Of a stretch of DNA of 64,000 nucleotides, positions 1 through 8,301 are shown piece after piece. Source of the DNA: Serratia plymuthica (lineage in GTDB: Bacteria; Pseudomonadota; Gammaproteobacteria; Enterobacterales; Enterobacteriaceae); NCBI RefSeq assembly GCF_018336935.1, contig NZ_CP068771.1, forward strand, positions 558,001 to 622,000, written 5' to 3'. The translations under genes and the position numbers were made by a program. Each line of letters starts with the position of its first letter. The first letter of the stretch is position 1. Below the pieces are notes generated by a model. The model had not been told where the DNA came from and did no database searches. It saw only the letters and a list, made by a program, of their open reading frames with translations.

Positions 1-867
1 GCGCCGCTGGCGGGCATTCTGTTTATCATTGAGGAAATGCGCCCACAGTTCCGCTACAACCTGCTCTCGATTAAAGCGGTGTTTATCGGCGTGATCATGT
101 CGAGCGTCGTGTTTCAGCTGTTCAATGGCGAACACTCGGTGATTGAAGTCGGCAAGCTTTCCTCTGCGCCGATCAACACACTCTGGCTGTATCTGGTGCT
201 GGGTGCCGTGTTCGGTGCCGTGGGGGTGATGTTTAACGCCCTGATTTTTCGCACTCAAGATCTTTTCGCCCGTCTCCACGGCGGGAAGATGCGTAATATC
301 CTGATGATTGGCGGGCTGCTCGGCGGTACGTGCGGCATTCTGGGGCTGATCCAGCCGCAAGCGGCGGGGGGCGGTTTTGGTTTGATCCCCATTGCTGCCG
401 CCGGCAATTACAGCGTCGGTATGCTGCTGTTTATTTTCATCACCCGGGTGATCACCACGCTGCTGTGCTTCGGTTCCGGCGCGCCGGGTGGGATCTTTGC
501 GCCAATGTTAGCGCTGGGCACGCTGTTTGGCACCGCTTTTGGCCTGGCCGGTGCACACCTGTTTCCACAGTACGGCATTGAGGCCGGTACTTTCGCCATT
601 GCCGGAATGGGCGCGTTGTTTGCCGCCACGGTGCGCGCACCCTTGACCGGGATCGTGCTGGTGCTGGAGATGACCGATAATTACCAGCTCATACTGCCAA
701 TGATCATTACCTGCCTTGGTGCTACGCTGGTGGCGCAGTTCCTCGGGGGCAAGCCGTTGTATTCGTCGATCTTGATCCGTACGTTGCGGCGGCAGGAAGA
801 GCTGCAGGCGCGTGAGGCGGCAGATAAAACAGGTAAAGAAAATACAACAAATGCGGTGAATACTTGA
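1..867 (+). CDS. clcA: H+/Cl- exchange transporter ClcA (3' part, start outside window)
   Basis: C-terminal 288 residues of a CLC-family antiporter, open from base 1. ClcA exchanges chloride for protons across the inner membrane and supports extreme acid resistance. The fragment starts with [12 protein letters not shown] and shows repeated hydrophobic helices, the [11 protein letters not shown] segment that holds the conserved GxFxP anion-site motif, and a second [11 protein letters not shown] helix repeat. The gating-glutamate motif (GREGP type) lies upstream and cannot be checked. The last 30 residues are charged and cytoplasmic. Being next to erpA matches the E. coli order. The family call is firm; the protein is incomplete only because the window cuts it. 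Confidence 0.93.
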   Translation, partial: APLAGILFIIEEMRPQFRYNLLSIKAVFIGVIMSSVVFQLFNGEHSVIEVGKLSSAPINTLWLYLVLGAVFGAVGVMFNALIFRTQDLFARLHGGKMRNILMIGGLLGGTCGILGLIQPQAAGGGFGLIPIAAAGNYSVGMLLFIFITRVITTLLCFGSGAPGGIFAPMLALGTLFGTAFGLAGAHLFPQYGIEAGTFAIAGMGALFAATVRAPLTGIVLVLEMTDNYQLILPMIITCLGATLVAQFLGGKPLYSSILIRTLRRQEELQAREAADKTGKENTTNAVNT

Positions 868-956
868 ACGCAACACTCAGGTATTGGATAATCAAAAACA
901 TTAATCAGACTGCCATTGTAGCGGCCTGATGCAGAACAATGTTGGGAGTAAAGAGT

Positions 957-1301
957 ATGAGTGATGAAACAGCACTGCCCCTGCAATTTACCGAGGCAGC
1001 AGCAAGCAAGGTTAAAGTCTTGATTGCTGACGAAGAAAATCCGAATCTGAAGTTGCGGGTTTATATTACCGGTGGCGGCTGCAGCGGATTCCAGTACGGC
1101 TTCACTTTTGACGACAAGGTCAATGACGGCGATATGACCATCGAGAAGCAGGGCGTTGCGCTGGTGGTTGACCCAATGAGCCTGCAATATCTGGTGGGCG
1201 GTTCGGTCGATTATACCGAAGGGCTGGAAGGTTCACGTTTCGTGGTAACCAACCCTAACGCCAAAACCACCTGCGGCTGCGGTTCTTCGTTCAGCGTCTG
1301 A
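957..1301 (+). CDS. erpA: Iron-sulfur cluster insertion protein ErpA
   Basis: A-type Fe-S carrier of 114 residues, the usual length, that passes clusters to apo-proteins such as the isoprenoid enzymes IspG and IspH. The three cluster cysteines are at C42 (GGGCSGFQ), C106 and C108 (TCGCGSSF), the same numbers as in E. coli. I start it at ATG 957, preceded by GGGAG at 944-948; an in-frame upstream ATG at 939 would add six residues not found in the family. It stands alone between clcA and a strong terminator. Confidence 0.97.
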   Translation: MSDETALPLQFTEAAASKVKVLIADEENPNLKLRVYITGGGCSGFQYGFTFDDKVNDGDMTIEKQGVALVVDPMSLQYLVGGSVDYTEGLEGSRFVVTNPNAKTTCGCGSSFSV

Positions 1302-1320
1302 TCCCGCCGGCAGCAGCATA

Positions 1321-1356
1321 AAACCCGCCAACCTCACCGGTTTGCGGGTTTTTTTA
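1321..1356 (+). terminator. Rho-independent terminator of erpA
   Basis: AAACCCGC at 1321-1328 pairs with GCGGGTTT at 1344-1351. An inner AACC/GGTT pairing extends the stem, and a T run follows to 1355. It lies 20 bases after the erpA stop, between erpA and the converging TRIC gene. Confidence 0.9.
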
Positions 1357-1407
1357 TGGCTGCCATTTCGCTCTGGCCCGAGCCGGGTTTGCTTCGGCCG
1401 GCAGCCG

Positions 1408-2022
1408 CTATTGTTCGAGGATAAACGCCGGTAGTTTCAGGTGCCAGCGAATGGCCGCCAGCCGGATCGCCAGCGTGATGCCCATGCCAAGCATCATCGC
1501 CTGCTGCAGCGGCATACCGAAGGTGGCGAAGGCGGTCGCGTGCACGATGCCGCCGACAATACAGGCGGTGGCATAGATCTCGGTTCGCAGGATCATCGGA
1601 ATTTCCCGTGCCAGCACGTCACGGATAATGCCGCCGCCAACCCCGGTAATGACGCCCATGCAGACCGCCACCAGCGGGCCGGTATCGGCGGCGAAGGCTT
1701 TATTGACGCCGATGCCGACGAACACCGCCAGCCCGACGGCATCCAGCACCGGCAGGATCCACTTCGGCAGGCGTCGCGGCTGGCGTACCAGCAACAGCGT
1801 CAGCACGCAGGTTATCATCGCCACCACCAGATCGGTCGGATCTTTCACCCAAAATACCGGGCCATTGGCCAGCGCCATATCGCGAATGGTACCGCCGCCG
1901 ACCGCCGTGACCACGCCGAGCACCAACACGCCGAACGGATCCATGCGCAGTTTGCCGGCCAGCAATACGCCGGAAATAGCAAACACCGCAGTACCGAGAA
2001 TATCCAGCCAAAACACCAGCAT
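1408..2022 (-). CDS. Trimeric intracellular cation channel (TRIC/UPF0126) family protein, YadS-like
   Basis: Inner-membrane protein of 204 residues made of two similar halves, each with a glycine-rich VTAVGGGTIRD / ITGVGGGIIRD motif, as in bacterial TRIC channels. About seven membrane helices are visible. Bacterial TRIC proteins form trimers and conduct monovalent cations; the physiological role in enterics is unknown. I start it at ATG 2022, which overlaps the btuF stop codon by one base (TGATG), so it is probably translated coupled to btuF. The 40-residue in-frame upstream extension is btuF sequence in another frame. The order mtnN-btuF-this gene matches E. coli. Confidence 0.9.
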   Translation of the reverse strand: MLVFWLDILGTAVFAISGVLLAGKLRMDPFGVLVLGVVTAVGGGTIRDMALANGPVFWVKDPTDLVVAMITCVLTLLLVRQPRRLPKWILPVLDAVGLAVFVGIGVNKAFAADTGPLVAVCMGVITGVGGGIIRDVLAREIPMILRTEIYATACIVGGIVHATAFATFGMPLQQAMMLGMGITLAIRLAAIRWHLKLPAFILEQ

Positions 2023-2828
2023 CAGGGAAGCTCCGCCAGTTGGCTGCACAGTTGCTGCGCGGCCAGCATGATGCGCGGGCCGGCGCGGTTGAACCAGTCG
2101 CCGTTCAGCGCAATCACCGGTACTTGCAGTTGCGGTGCCCAAAAGGCCTTCACGCTGGCAATCTCTTTTGCGTCGCCGGTAATCACTACGGCCTGTGGTT
2201 GGCGGGCCAGCACCTGCTCACGGCTGATTTGCGGCCATGGCATGCGGCTGTCGGCAAAGATATTCTCCGCTCCACACAGCGACAGTACCTGGCTTTGCAG
2301 GGTGGCGCCGGAGCTGGTGAACAGCGGCTGGGTGCCAAACTGCAACAATACCCGGCGCGGCCGGTTGTGCGGGTATTTTGCTTTCAGCGCGGCAATCTGT
2401 CGGCGTAGGGTGCCCGCAGCCTGGTGCGCCTGCTCCGGATGCGGGCTGTATTTGGCCAGGTCATCCAGCGACTGGGCGATGTCATCGAGCGTGGTGGCAT
2501 CCGCATAAAAAATCGGGATGCCGAAGGCGGCGAGCTGGTCCAGCACCCGCTGCGGATTGCCGCCGCGCCAGGCGAGGATCAGATCCGGCTTCAGCGCCAG
2601 CACCCGCTCGATGTTGATCCCCTGCCAGGAAGCCACCTGTTCCAGCTTCTTGGCCGCCGGCGGGTAATCGGAAAAGGCACTGACTGCCAGCAGGGTATCG
2701 CCCATGCCGGCGGCATAGGCAAGTTCGGTGGTATTGGGCGCCAGACTGATCACGCGTTGAGCGGCACCGGCAGGCAGCGCCACCCAGAGCGCGAGCAGCC
2801 ACAGCAGGGCTGAAAAGCAGGGCTTCAC
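2022..2828 (-). CDS. btuF: Vitamin B12 ABC transporter periplasmic binding protein BtuF
   Basis: 268-residue class III periplasmic binding protein that captures cobalamin and hands it to the BtuCD importer. It has a signal peptide (about residues 1-22, cleavage near AGA|AQ), then [17 protein letters not shown], the family's N-terminal domain start, and a long-helix-linked two-lobe sequence. The start is a GTG at 2828; the nearby ATG at 2830 runs straight into a stop. It begins one base after the mtnN stop, so the two are co-transcribed. btuC and btuD are not nearby, as in other enterics. Confidence 0.93.
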   Translation of the reverse strand: MKPCFSALLWLLALWVALPAGAAQRVISLAPNTTELAYAAGMGDTLLAVSAFSDYPPAAKKLEQVASWQGINIERVLALKPDLILAWRGGNPQRVLDQLAAFGIPIFYADATTLDDIAQSLDDLAKYSPHPEQAHQAAGTLRRQIAALKAKYPHNRPRRVLLQFGTQPLFTSSGATLQSQVLSLCGAENIFADSRMPWPQISREQVLARQPQAVVITGDAKEIASVKAFWAPQLQVPVIALNGDWFNRAGPRIMLAAQQLCSQLAELP

Positions 2829-2829
2829 A

Positions 2830-3531
2830 TCAACCGCGCTTGGCCAGGGTTTGCAGCATCGCGTTGACCATCAGCGTTGATTGCTTGGCGGCCACGACCA
2901 GGAACTCGTCAAAGCTCATGTGCGATTCACTGTCGGCAACGTCAGAGATGGCGCGAACCACCACAAAGGGCGTGCCGAACAGGTGGCAAACGTGGCCGAC
3001 GGCGGCGGCTTCCATTTCAACCGCGGCAACGCTTGGGAAGGTGGTGCGGATGCGTTCCAGCGGTTCTGCGCCGTTAATGAAGGCGTCGCCGCTGCAGATC
3101 AGGCCGCGCACCGCGTTCAGATCCAATTGCTTGATGCAGCTTTCCGCCAGCGCGATCAGCGCTTCGTCCGCCACAAACGCCGCCGGGCAGCCTGCCATCT
3201 GGCCTGGCTCGTAACCAAAGGCGGTGACGTCGGCGTCGTGATAGCGCACTTCTTCGGAAACCACGATATCGCCCACTTTCAGCGTGGCGGCCAGGCCACC
3301 GGCGGAACCGGTATTGATCACCAGGTCCGGCTTGCAGTGTTCCAGCAGCAGGGTGGTGCCCATTGCCGCAGAAACTTTACCGATACCGGATTTCAGCAGC
3401 GCCACGTCAACGCCGCCGATCTGGCCGGTATAGATTTCACAACCCGCGCGTTGAATGGTCTGACGGTTTTCAATTTGTTCGCGCAGCAGAGTAACTTCCT
3501 GCTCCATGGCGCCGATGATGCCTACTTTCAT
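2830..3531 (-). CDS. mtnN: 5'-methylthioadenosine/S-adenosylhomocysteine nucleosidase
   Basis: 233-residue nucleosidase that cleaves adenine from methylthioadenosine, S-adenosylhomocysteine and 5'-deoxyadenosine. It removes product inhibitors of methylation and feeds autoinducer-2 synthesis. The catalytic residues E12, E174 (VEMEAAA) and D197 (ISDVAD) fall at the E. coli positions. I start it at ATG 3531 (MKVGIIGAM). The longer reading frame to 3588 adds 19 residues unlike the family. It is the first gene of the leftward unit mtnN-btuF-TRIC and is divergent from dgt. Confidence 0.96.
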   Translation of the reverse strand: MKVGIIGAMEQEVTLLREQIENRQTIQRAGCEIYTGQIGGVDVALLKSGIGKVSAAMGTTLLLEHCKPDLVINTGSAGGLAATLKVGDIVVSEEVRYHDADVTAFGYEPGQMAGCPAAFVADEALIALAESCIKQLDLNAVRGLICSGDAFINGAEPLERIRTTFPSVAAVEMEAAAVGHVCHLFGTPFVVVRAISDVADSESHMSFDEFLVVAAKQSTLMVNAMLQTLAKRG

Positions 3532-3660
3532 AAATAACACTCGCTGATTGGGTGTGGGAATTGCGCCATAGTCTATCATGGCTCTCATAGAGAGATAATC
3601 CGTTGCATATGCCCGCGGGAATTGTTATCACGGGGGCTGGGCGCAACGGAGGAGAAACAG

Positions 3661-5178
3661 ATGTCCGGGATCGACTTTAAGCAAAAAATCAGCTTCCAGC
3701 GGCCTTTCAGTAAGCCTATTGAGGCCGAGGAAGAATATGACATCGTGCGGCAGTTTGAGAGCGATCGCGGGCGTATCGTCAATTCGGCCGCCATTCGCCG
3801 CCTGCAGCAAAAAACCCAGGTATTCCCTCTGGAGCGCAACGCCGCGGTGCGCAGCCGTCTGACGCACTCGATGGAGGTGCAGCAGGTCGGGCGGCACATT
3901 GCCAAGGAGATCCTCAACCGTTTCAAACAGGAACGGCGGATCGACGCGCTCGGCCTGAGCAAACTGCTCGATCCTTTTGAAAGCATAGTTGAAATGGCCT
4001 GCCTGATGCATGACATCGGCAACCCGCCGTTCGGGCATTTCGGCGAGTCGGCGATTAACGACTGGTTTTCCCAGAGGCTCGATCCCGCCAGTTGCGGGAG
4101 CGAGCCCGCCAGCAACGATCGTTGCCAGATCGGCGTGCTGCGCCTGCACGAAGGCGAAGGCGATCTCAACCGCCTGCGCAGCCGCATCCGCCACGATCTC
4201 AGCCATTTCGAGGGCAATGCCCAGGCGATTAGGCTGGTGCATACGTTACTGAAGCTCAACCTGACCTATGCGCAGGTGGGCTGCATTCTGAAATATACCC
4301 GTCCGGCGTACTGGGCGAGCGAGATCCCCGCCAGCCACAGCTACCTGATGAAAAAACCGGGCTTTTATCTGGCGGAAGAGGCGTTTGTCGATCGCTTGCG
4401 GCGCGAGTTGAATATGGGCGAGTTCGATCGCTTCCCGCTGACTTATATCATGGAGGCGGCGGACGATATTTCTTACTGCGTCGCCGATCTGGAAGACGCG
4501 GTGGAAAAAAACATTTTCACCGTTGAACAACTTTATCAGCATTTAACCCAGGAATGGGGCGAGGTATCGCCGGGCGATTTGTTTGATAAAACCGTGGCCA
4601 GCGCGTTTCGCAAGATTGACCGCGGCGGCGCGCGGCGCAGCAGCGAAGATCAGTTCTTCATGTATTTGCGGGTGTTCACCGTGGCGAGGCTGGTGCCGCA
4701 TGCGGCGCAGCGTTTTATTGATAATCTGGATGCGGTTTATCAGGGCAACTTTAATCAGGCATTGCTGGAAGACTCCAGCCCCGCGTACCAACTGCTGAAG
4801 ATCTTCAAGAATGTGGCCTTCAAGCACGTGTTCAACCATCCGGAAGTGGAGCAGCTTGAACTGCAGGGCTACCGGGTGATCAGCGGCTTGCTGGACATCT
4901 ACAGCCCCTTGCTGGCGATGCAGCTGGCGGATTTTACCCGGCTGGTGCGGGAAGACAGCCATCGCGCTTACCCGATCGAAACGCGGCTGTTCCACAAACT
5001 TTCCACCAAACATCGGTTGGCGTATGTCGAAGCGGTTGAAGGGTTGCAGCACCTGTCGCCGGAGCAACTGGCGATCCGGGAATACTATTTCCGCGCACGT
5101 TTGCTGCAAGATTATATCAGCGGTATGACCGATCTTTATGCCTACGACGAATATAGAAAATTAATGGCAGCAGAATAA
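3661..5178 (+). CDS. dgt: Deoxyguanosinetriphosphate triphosphohydrolase
   Basis: 505-residue HD-superfamily dGTPase that hydrolyses dGTP to deoxyguanosine and tripolyphosphate in the cytoplasm. The metal ligands are H69 (LTHSMEV) and H117-D118 ([13 protein letters not shown]), matching E. coli numbering. The C-terminal motif [12 protein letters not shown] is also typical. ATG 3661 is preceded by GGAGGAGAAA, a strong ribosome site; the upstream in-frame ATG at 3622 is not supported. Divergent from mtnN and upstream of degP, as in E. coli. Confidence 0.96.
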   Translation: MSGIDFKQKISFQRPFSKPIEAEEEYDIVRQFESDRGRIVNSAAIRRLQQKTQVFPLERNAAVRSRLTHSMEVQQVGRHIAKEILNRFKQERRIDALGLSKLLDPFESIVEMACLMHDIGNPPFGHFGESAINDWFSQRLDPASCGSEPASNDRCQIGVLRLHEGEGDLNRLRSRIRHDLSHFEGNAQAIRLVHTLLKLNLTYAQVGCILKYTRPAYWASEIPASHSYLMKKPGFYLAEEAFVDRLRRELNMGEFDRFPLTYIMEAADDISYCVADLEDAVEKNIFTVEQLYQHLTQEWGEVSPGDLFDKTVASAFRKIDRGGARRSSEDQFFMYLRVFTVARLVPHAAQRFIDNLDAVYQGNFNQALLEDSSPAYQLLKIFKNVAFKHVFNHPEVEQLELQGYRVISGLLDIYSPLLAMQLADFTRLVREDSHRAYPIETRLFHKLSTKHRLAYVEAVEGLQHLSPEQLAIREYYFRARLLQDYISGMTDLYAYDEYRKLMAAE

Positions 5179-5189
5179 TTCATTCAGCT

Positions 5190-5314
5190 ATAGCCGTCAT
5201 ACTTGAATCTGCCTCCGCGTTGGCTGCGTCCGCGCACCCCAGTCACTTAGTTTACTGAGCTCCTGGGGATTTACGGTCTGCCGCCTTGAGGCCGCTCCAA
5301 TTATTTAGGGTATA
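5190..5314 (+). repeat. ERIC-type intergenic repeat, copy 1
   Basis: About 125 bases with the ERIC core: CACCCCAGTCACTTA, then GAGCTCCTGGGGAT, the two arms of the imperfect central palindrome, flanked by GCGTTGGCTGCG on the left and a CCAATTATTTAGGG end on the right. Length and core match the enterobacterial repetitive intergenic consensus as I remember it. It fills most of the dgt-degP gap and ends about 50 bases before the degP CpxR/sigma-E promoter region. Confidence 0.85.
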
Positions 5315-5364
5315 ATAATTATTAATTTAAGTATTTGACTTGACGATGCAGTGAATATTTCGAG

Positions 5365-5398
5365 TTTTGTAAAGACGGACAATATTTGTTTACTATTA
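5365..5398 (+). promoter_or_regulatory. Probable CpxR-binding region of degP
   Basis: TTTTGTAAAGACGGACAAT followed by TTTAC resembles the E. coli degP upstream region that binds phosphorylated CpxR, as I remember it. It lies about 15-50 bases upstream of the sigma-E -35 element. The second GTAAA half-site is not perfect, so this is an inference from position and similarity. Confidence 0.55.
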
Positions 5399-5413
5399 CC
5401 AATAACCTGAGTC

Positions 5414-5441
5414 GGAACTTCGGGTTATTAATAAGCTCTGA
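5414..5441 (+). promoter_or_regulatory. Sigma-E (RpoE) promoter of degP
   Basis: GGAACTT at 5414-5420, a 16-base spacer, then TCTGA at 5437-5441. This fits the RpoE consensus (GGAACTT, about 16 bases, TCTGA/TCAAA) closely. It is about 53 bases before the degP start codon. Confidence 0.85.
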
Positions 5442-5493
5442 CTATGCACAAAGAACGCAATACTTTCTGAACGACTTTATAAGAGACACACAG

Positions 5494-6924
5494 ATGAAAA
5501 AAACCGCATTAGTTCTTAGCGCCCTGGCTTTCAGTATTGGTATGGCAATGGGCCCGATGACGGCCGGTGCCGCAGAAACCGCCTCTTCAAGCTCTCAACA
5601 GCTGCCTAGCCTGGCGCCGATGCTGGAAAAAGTGATGCCTTCCGTGGTGAGCATTAACGTTGAAGGCAGCACCACCGTCAACGCGCAGAAGATGCCGCCG
5701 CAGTTCCAGCAGTTCTTTGGCGAAGATTCGCCTTTCTGCCAGGACGGTTCGCCGTTCCAGGCTTCGCCGATGTGTCAGGGCGGTGGGCCGGGGGCGCCTG
5801 GCCAGGGCACCCAGGAAAAATTCCAGGCTCTGGGCGCCGGTGTGGTGATTGACGCAGCCAAAGGCTATGTGGTGACCAATAACCACGTGGTAGATAACGC
5901 CAATAAAATTCAGGTGCAGCTGAGCGACGGCCGCAAGTTTGACGCCAAGGTGATAGGCAAGGATCCGCGTTCCGATATCGCGCTGATCCAACTGAAAGAC
6001 TTTAAAAACCTGACGGCAATCAAGATGGCGGATTCCGAGCAATTGCGCGTCGGCGATTACACCGTGGCGATCGGCAACCCGTATGGATTAGGCGAAACCG
6101 CGACTTCCGGCATCGTTTCCGCGTTGGGCCGCAGTGGGTTGAATATCGAGAACTACGAGAACTTTATCCAGACCGATGCGGCGATTAACCGCGGTAACTC
6201 CGGTGGCGCGCTGGTTAACCTGAACGGCGAATTGATCGGCATTAACACCGCGATCCTGGCACCGGACGGCGGCAACATCGGCATTGGTTTCGCCATCCCG
6301 AGCAACATGGTGAAAAACCTGACGGCGCAGATGGTTGAGTTCGGCCAGGTGAAACGCGGCGAGCTGGGCATTATGGGCACCGAGTTGAACTCCGAACTGG
6401 CGAAAGCGATGAAGGTGGACGCCCAGCGCGGCGCCTTTGTCAGCCAGGTGATGCCGAAATCCTCCGCCGCCAAGGCGGGCATCAAGGCCGGTGACGTTAT
6501 CGTCACCATGAACGGTAAAGCCATCTCCAGCTTTGCCTCGTTCCGTGCGGAAATCGGCACGCTGCCGGTCGGCAGCAAGATGTCGCTGGGCATCATCCGC
6601 GACGGCAAACCGGTGACCGTGGACGTCACGCTGGAGCAAAGCGCCCAGACTCAGGTTGAGTCCGGCAATATCTACACCGGCATTGAAGGGGCCGAGCTGA
6701 GCAATGCCCAGATCGGCAGCCAGAAAGGCGTGAAGGTGGATAACGTCAAGGCCGGCAGCGCCGCTGCGCGCATCGGCCTGAAAAAAGGCGATATTATCCT
6801 TGGCGTTAACCAGCAGCCTATCCAGAATCTGGGCGAACTGCGCAAAATTCTCGACAGCAAGCCGTCGGTGCTGGCGTTGAACATCCAGCGCGGCGATACC
6901 CAGTTGTATCTGTTGATGCAGTAA
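5494..6924 (+). CDS. degP: Periplasmic serine endoprotease/chaperone DegP
   Basis: 476-residue HtrA protease that degrades or refolds damaged envelope proteins. It has a signal peptide to about residue 26, a trypsin-like domain with the triad H131 (TNNHVVD), D161 (RSDIAL) and S236 (RGNSGGAL), identical to E. coli precursor numbering, and two PDZ domains (about 283-375 and 390-470). The Q/P/G-rich LA loop contains the cysteine pair C82 and C94. ATG 5494 is the first codon giving a proper signal peptide; the longer reading frame runs into the promoter. It is controlled by a clear sigma-E promoter and probably CpxR. Confidence 0.97.
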   Translation: MKKTALVLSALAFSIGMAMGPMTAGAAETASSSSQQLPSLAPMLEKVMPSVVSINVEGSTTVNAQKMPPQFQQFFGEDSPFCQDGSPFQASPMCQGGGPGAPGQGTQEKFQALGAGVVIDAAKGYVVTNNHVVDNANKIQVQLSDGRKFDAKVIGKDPRSDIALIQLKDFKNLTAIKMADSEQLRVGDYTVAIGNPYGLGETATSGIVSALGRSGLNIENYENFIQTDAAINRGNSGGALVNLNGELIGINTAILAPDGGNIGIGFAIPSNMVKNLTAQMVEFGQVKRGELGIMGTELNSELAKAMKVDAQRGAFVSQVMPKSSAAKAGIKAGDVIVTMNGKAISSFASFRAEIGTLPVGSKMSLGIIRDGKPVTVDVTLEQSAQTQVESGNIYTGIEGAELSNAQIGSQKGVKVDNVKAGSAAARIGLKKGDIILGVNQQPIQNLGELRKILDSKPSVLALNIQRGDTQLYLLMQ

Positions 6925-6946
6925 TTTCTACCCGCTCTCCGCTCTC

Positions 6947-6972
6947 AAGGCACGCCACGGCGTGCCTTTTTT
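6947..6972 (+). terminator. Rho-independent terminator of degP
   Basis: AAGGCACGC (6947-6955) pairs with GCGTGCCTT (6960-6968) around a CACG loop, followed by a T run to 6972, 22 bases after the degP stop. Confidence 0.92.
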
Positions 6973-7132
6973 ACGCAGGTAAAGGGGGCGTTTTGCGACA
7001 ACGCCAACCGCCGTGCAGGGCAGTGGGCTGGTTGCGACGGTTCTCAGCGTACGGGCCTGCTATTATCAGATATCAGCCCCGGCGAAAGTGAAGCCGACAA
7101 TAGGCCTGTGCAGTCGAGGAAACGGACCGTAT

Positions 7133-8272
7133 ATGAAAATAGTGATCGCGCCGGACTCATACAAAGAAAGTCTGTCGGCACTGGAAGTGGCGACCCAGAT
7201 TGAAGCGGGTTTTCGCGAGATATTTCCTGATGCCGAGTACATCAAACTGCCGGTAGCCGACGGTGGGGAAGGTACGGTGGAGGCGATGGTTGCCGCCACC
7301 GGCGGGCGTAAAGTGGATGTCGACGTCACCGGGCCGCTGGGCGCCAAGGTGCGGGCCTTTTTCGGCCTGTCCGGCGATGAGCAGAGCGCCTTTATCGAGA
7401 TGGCCGCCGCCAGCGGGTTGGAACTGGTGCCGGGGCGGCAACGCAACCCGCTGAACACCACCTCTTATGGCACCGGCGAACTGATCCGTTCGGCGCTGGA
7501 TCACGGCGTAAAACATTGCATCATCGGCATCGGCGGCAGCGCCACCAACGACGGCGGCGCCGGCATGGTGCAGGCGCTGGGGGCGAGGCTGCTGGATAAG
7601 AACGGCGATGACATTGGCTTTGGCGGTGCGCAGTTGGAACACCTTGCCGCCATCGATCTCAGCGGACTGGATGCGCGCATTGCCCAGTGCAAGTTTGAGG
7701 TCGCTTGCGACGTCACTAACCCGTTAACCGGCAAAGAGGGCGCTTCGGCGATTTTCGGCCCGCAGAAAGGGGCTACGCCGCAGATGGTGGCGCAGCTTGA
7801 TCGCTGCCTGCTGCACTATGCGCAGGTGATTGCGCAGGATATGGCGATTGAGGTGGGCGGGGTGCCCGGTGCGGGCGCGGCCGGTGGCATGGGAGCGGCG
7901 CTGTTGGCGTTCTGCCATGCCGATCTGCGTCAGGGGATTGAGATCGTCACCGAAGCGTTGGGGCTGGACGCATTGGTGCGCGACGCGACGCTGGTGATCA
8001 CCGGCGAAGGGCGCATCGACAGCCAGAGTATCAACGGCAAGGTGCCTATCGGCGTGGCGCGCGTCGCCAAGCGCTACAACAAGCCGGTGATCGGCATCGC
8101 CGGCAGCCTGACGGCCGACGTTGGCGTGGTGCATCAGCACGGGCTGGATGCGGTGTTCAGCGTGCTGTACAGCATCTGCACGCTCGAGGAAGCGCTGGAA
8201 AATGCCGCCGACAACGTGCGCATGACCGCACGCAATATTGCGGCGACCATCAGGCTGTCGCAGCAGATATAG
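7133..8272 (+). CDS. Glycerate 2-kinase (GarK/GlxK family)
   Basis: 379-residue glycerate kinase of the GarK/GlxK type, which phosphorylates D-glycerate at the end of glucarate/galactarate or glyoxylate breakdown. The N-terminus MKIVIAPDSYKESLSA, the GIGGSATNDGGAGM loop and the late LVITGEGRIDSQS motif are typical. ATG 7133 follows GAGGAAA at 7116-7122. It is alone between the degP terminator and the converging barA, with no carbon-catabolic neighbours, so the source of its substrate here cannot be told. I cannot separate GarK from GlxK by eye. Confidence 0.9.
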   Translation: MKIVIAPDSYKESLSALEVATQIEAGFREIFPDAEYIKLPVADGGEGTVEAMVAATGGRKVDVDVTGPLGAKVRAFFGLSGDEQSAFIEMAAASGLELVPGRQRNPLNTTSYGTGELIRSALDHGVKHCIIGIGGSATNDGGAGMVQALGARLLDKNGDDIGFGGAQLEHLAAIDLSGLDARIAQCKFEVACDVTNPLTGKEGASAIFGPQKGATPQMVAQLDRCLLHYAQVIAQDMAIEVGGVPGAGAAGGMGAALLAFCHADLRQGIEIVTEALGLDALVRDATLVITGEGRIDSQSINGKVPIGVARVAKRYNKPVIGIAGSLTADVGVVHQHGLDAVFSVLYSICTLEEALENAADNVRMTARNIAATIRLSQQI

Positions 8273-8301
8273 GCTCCGCTAAGCCTGCTGAGGGGCAACC
8301 C

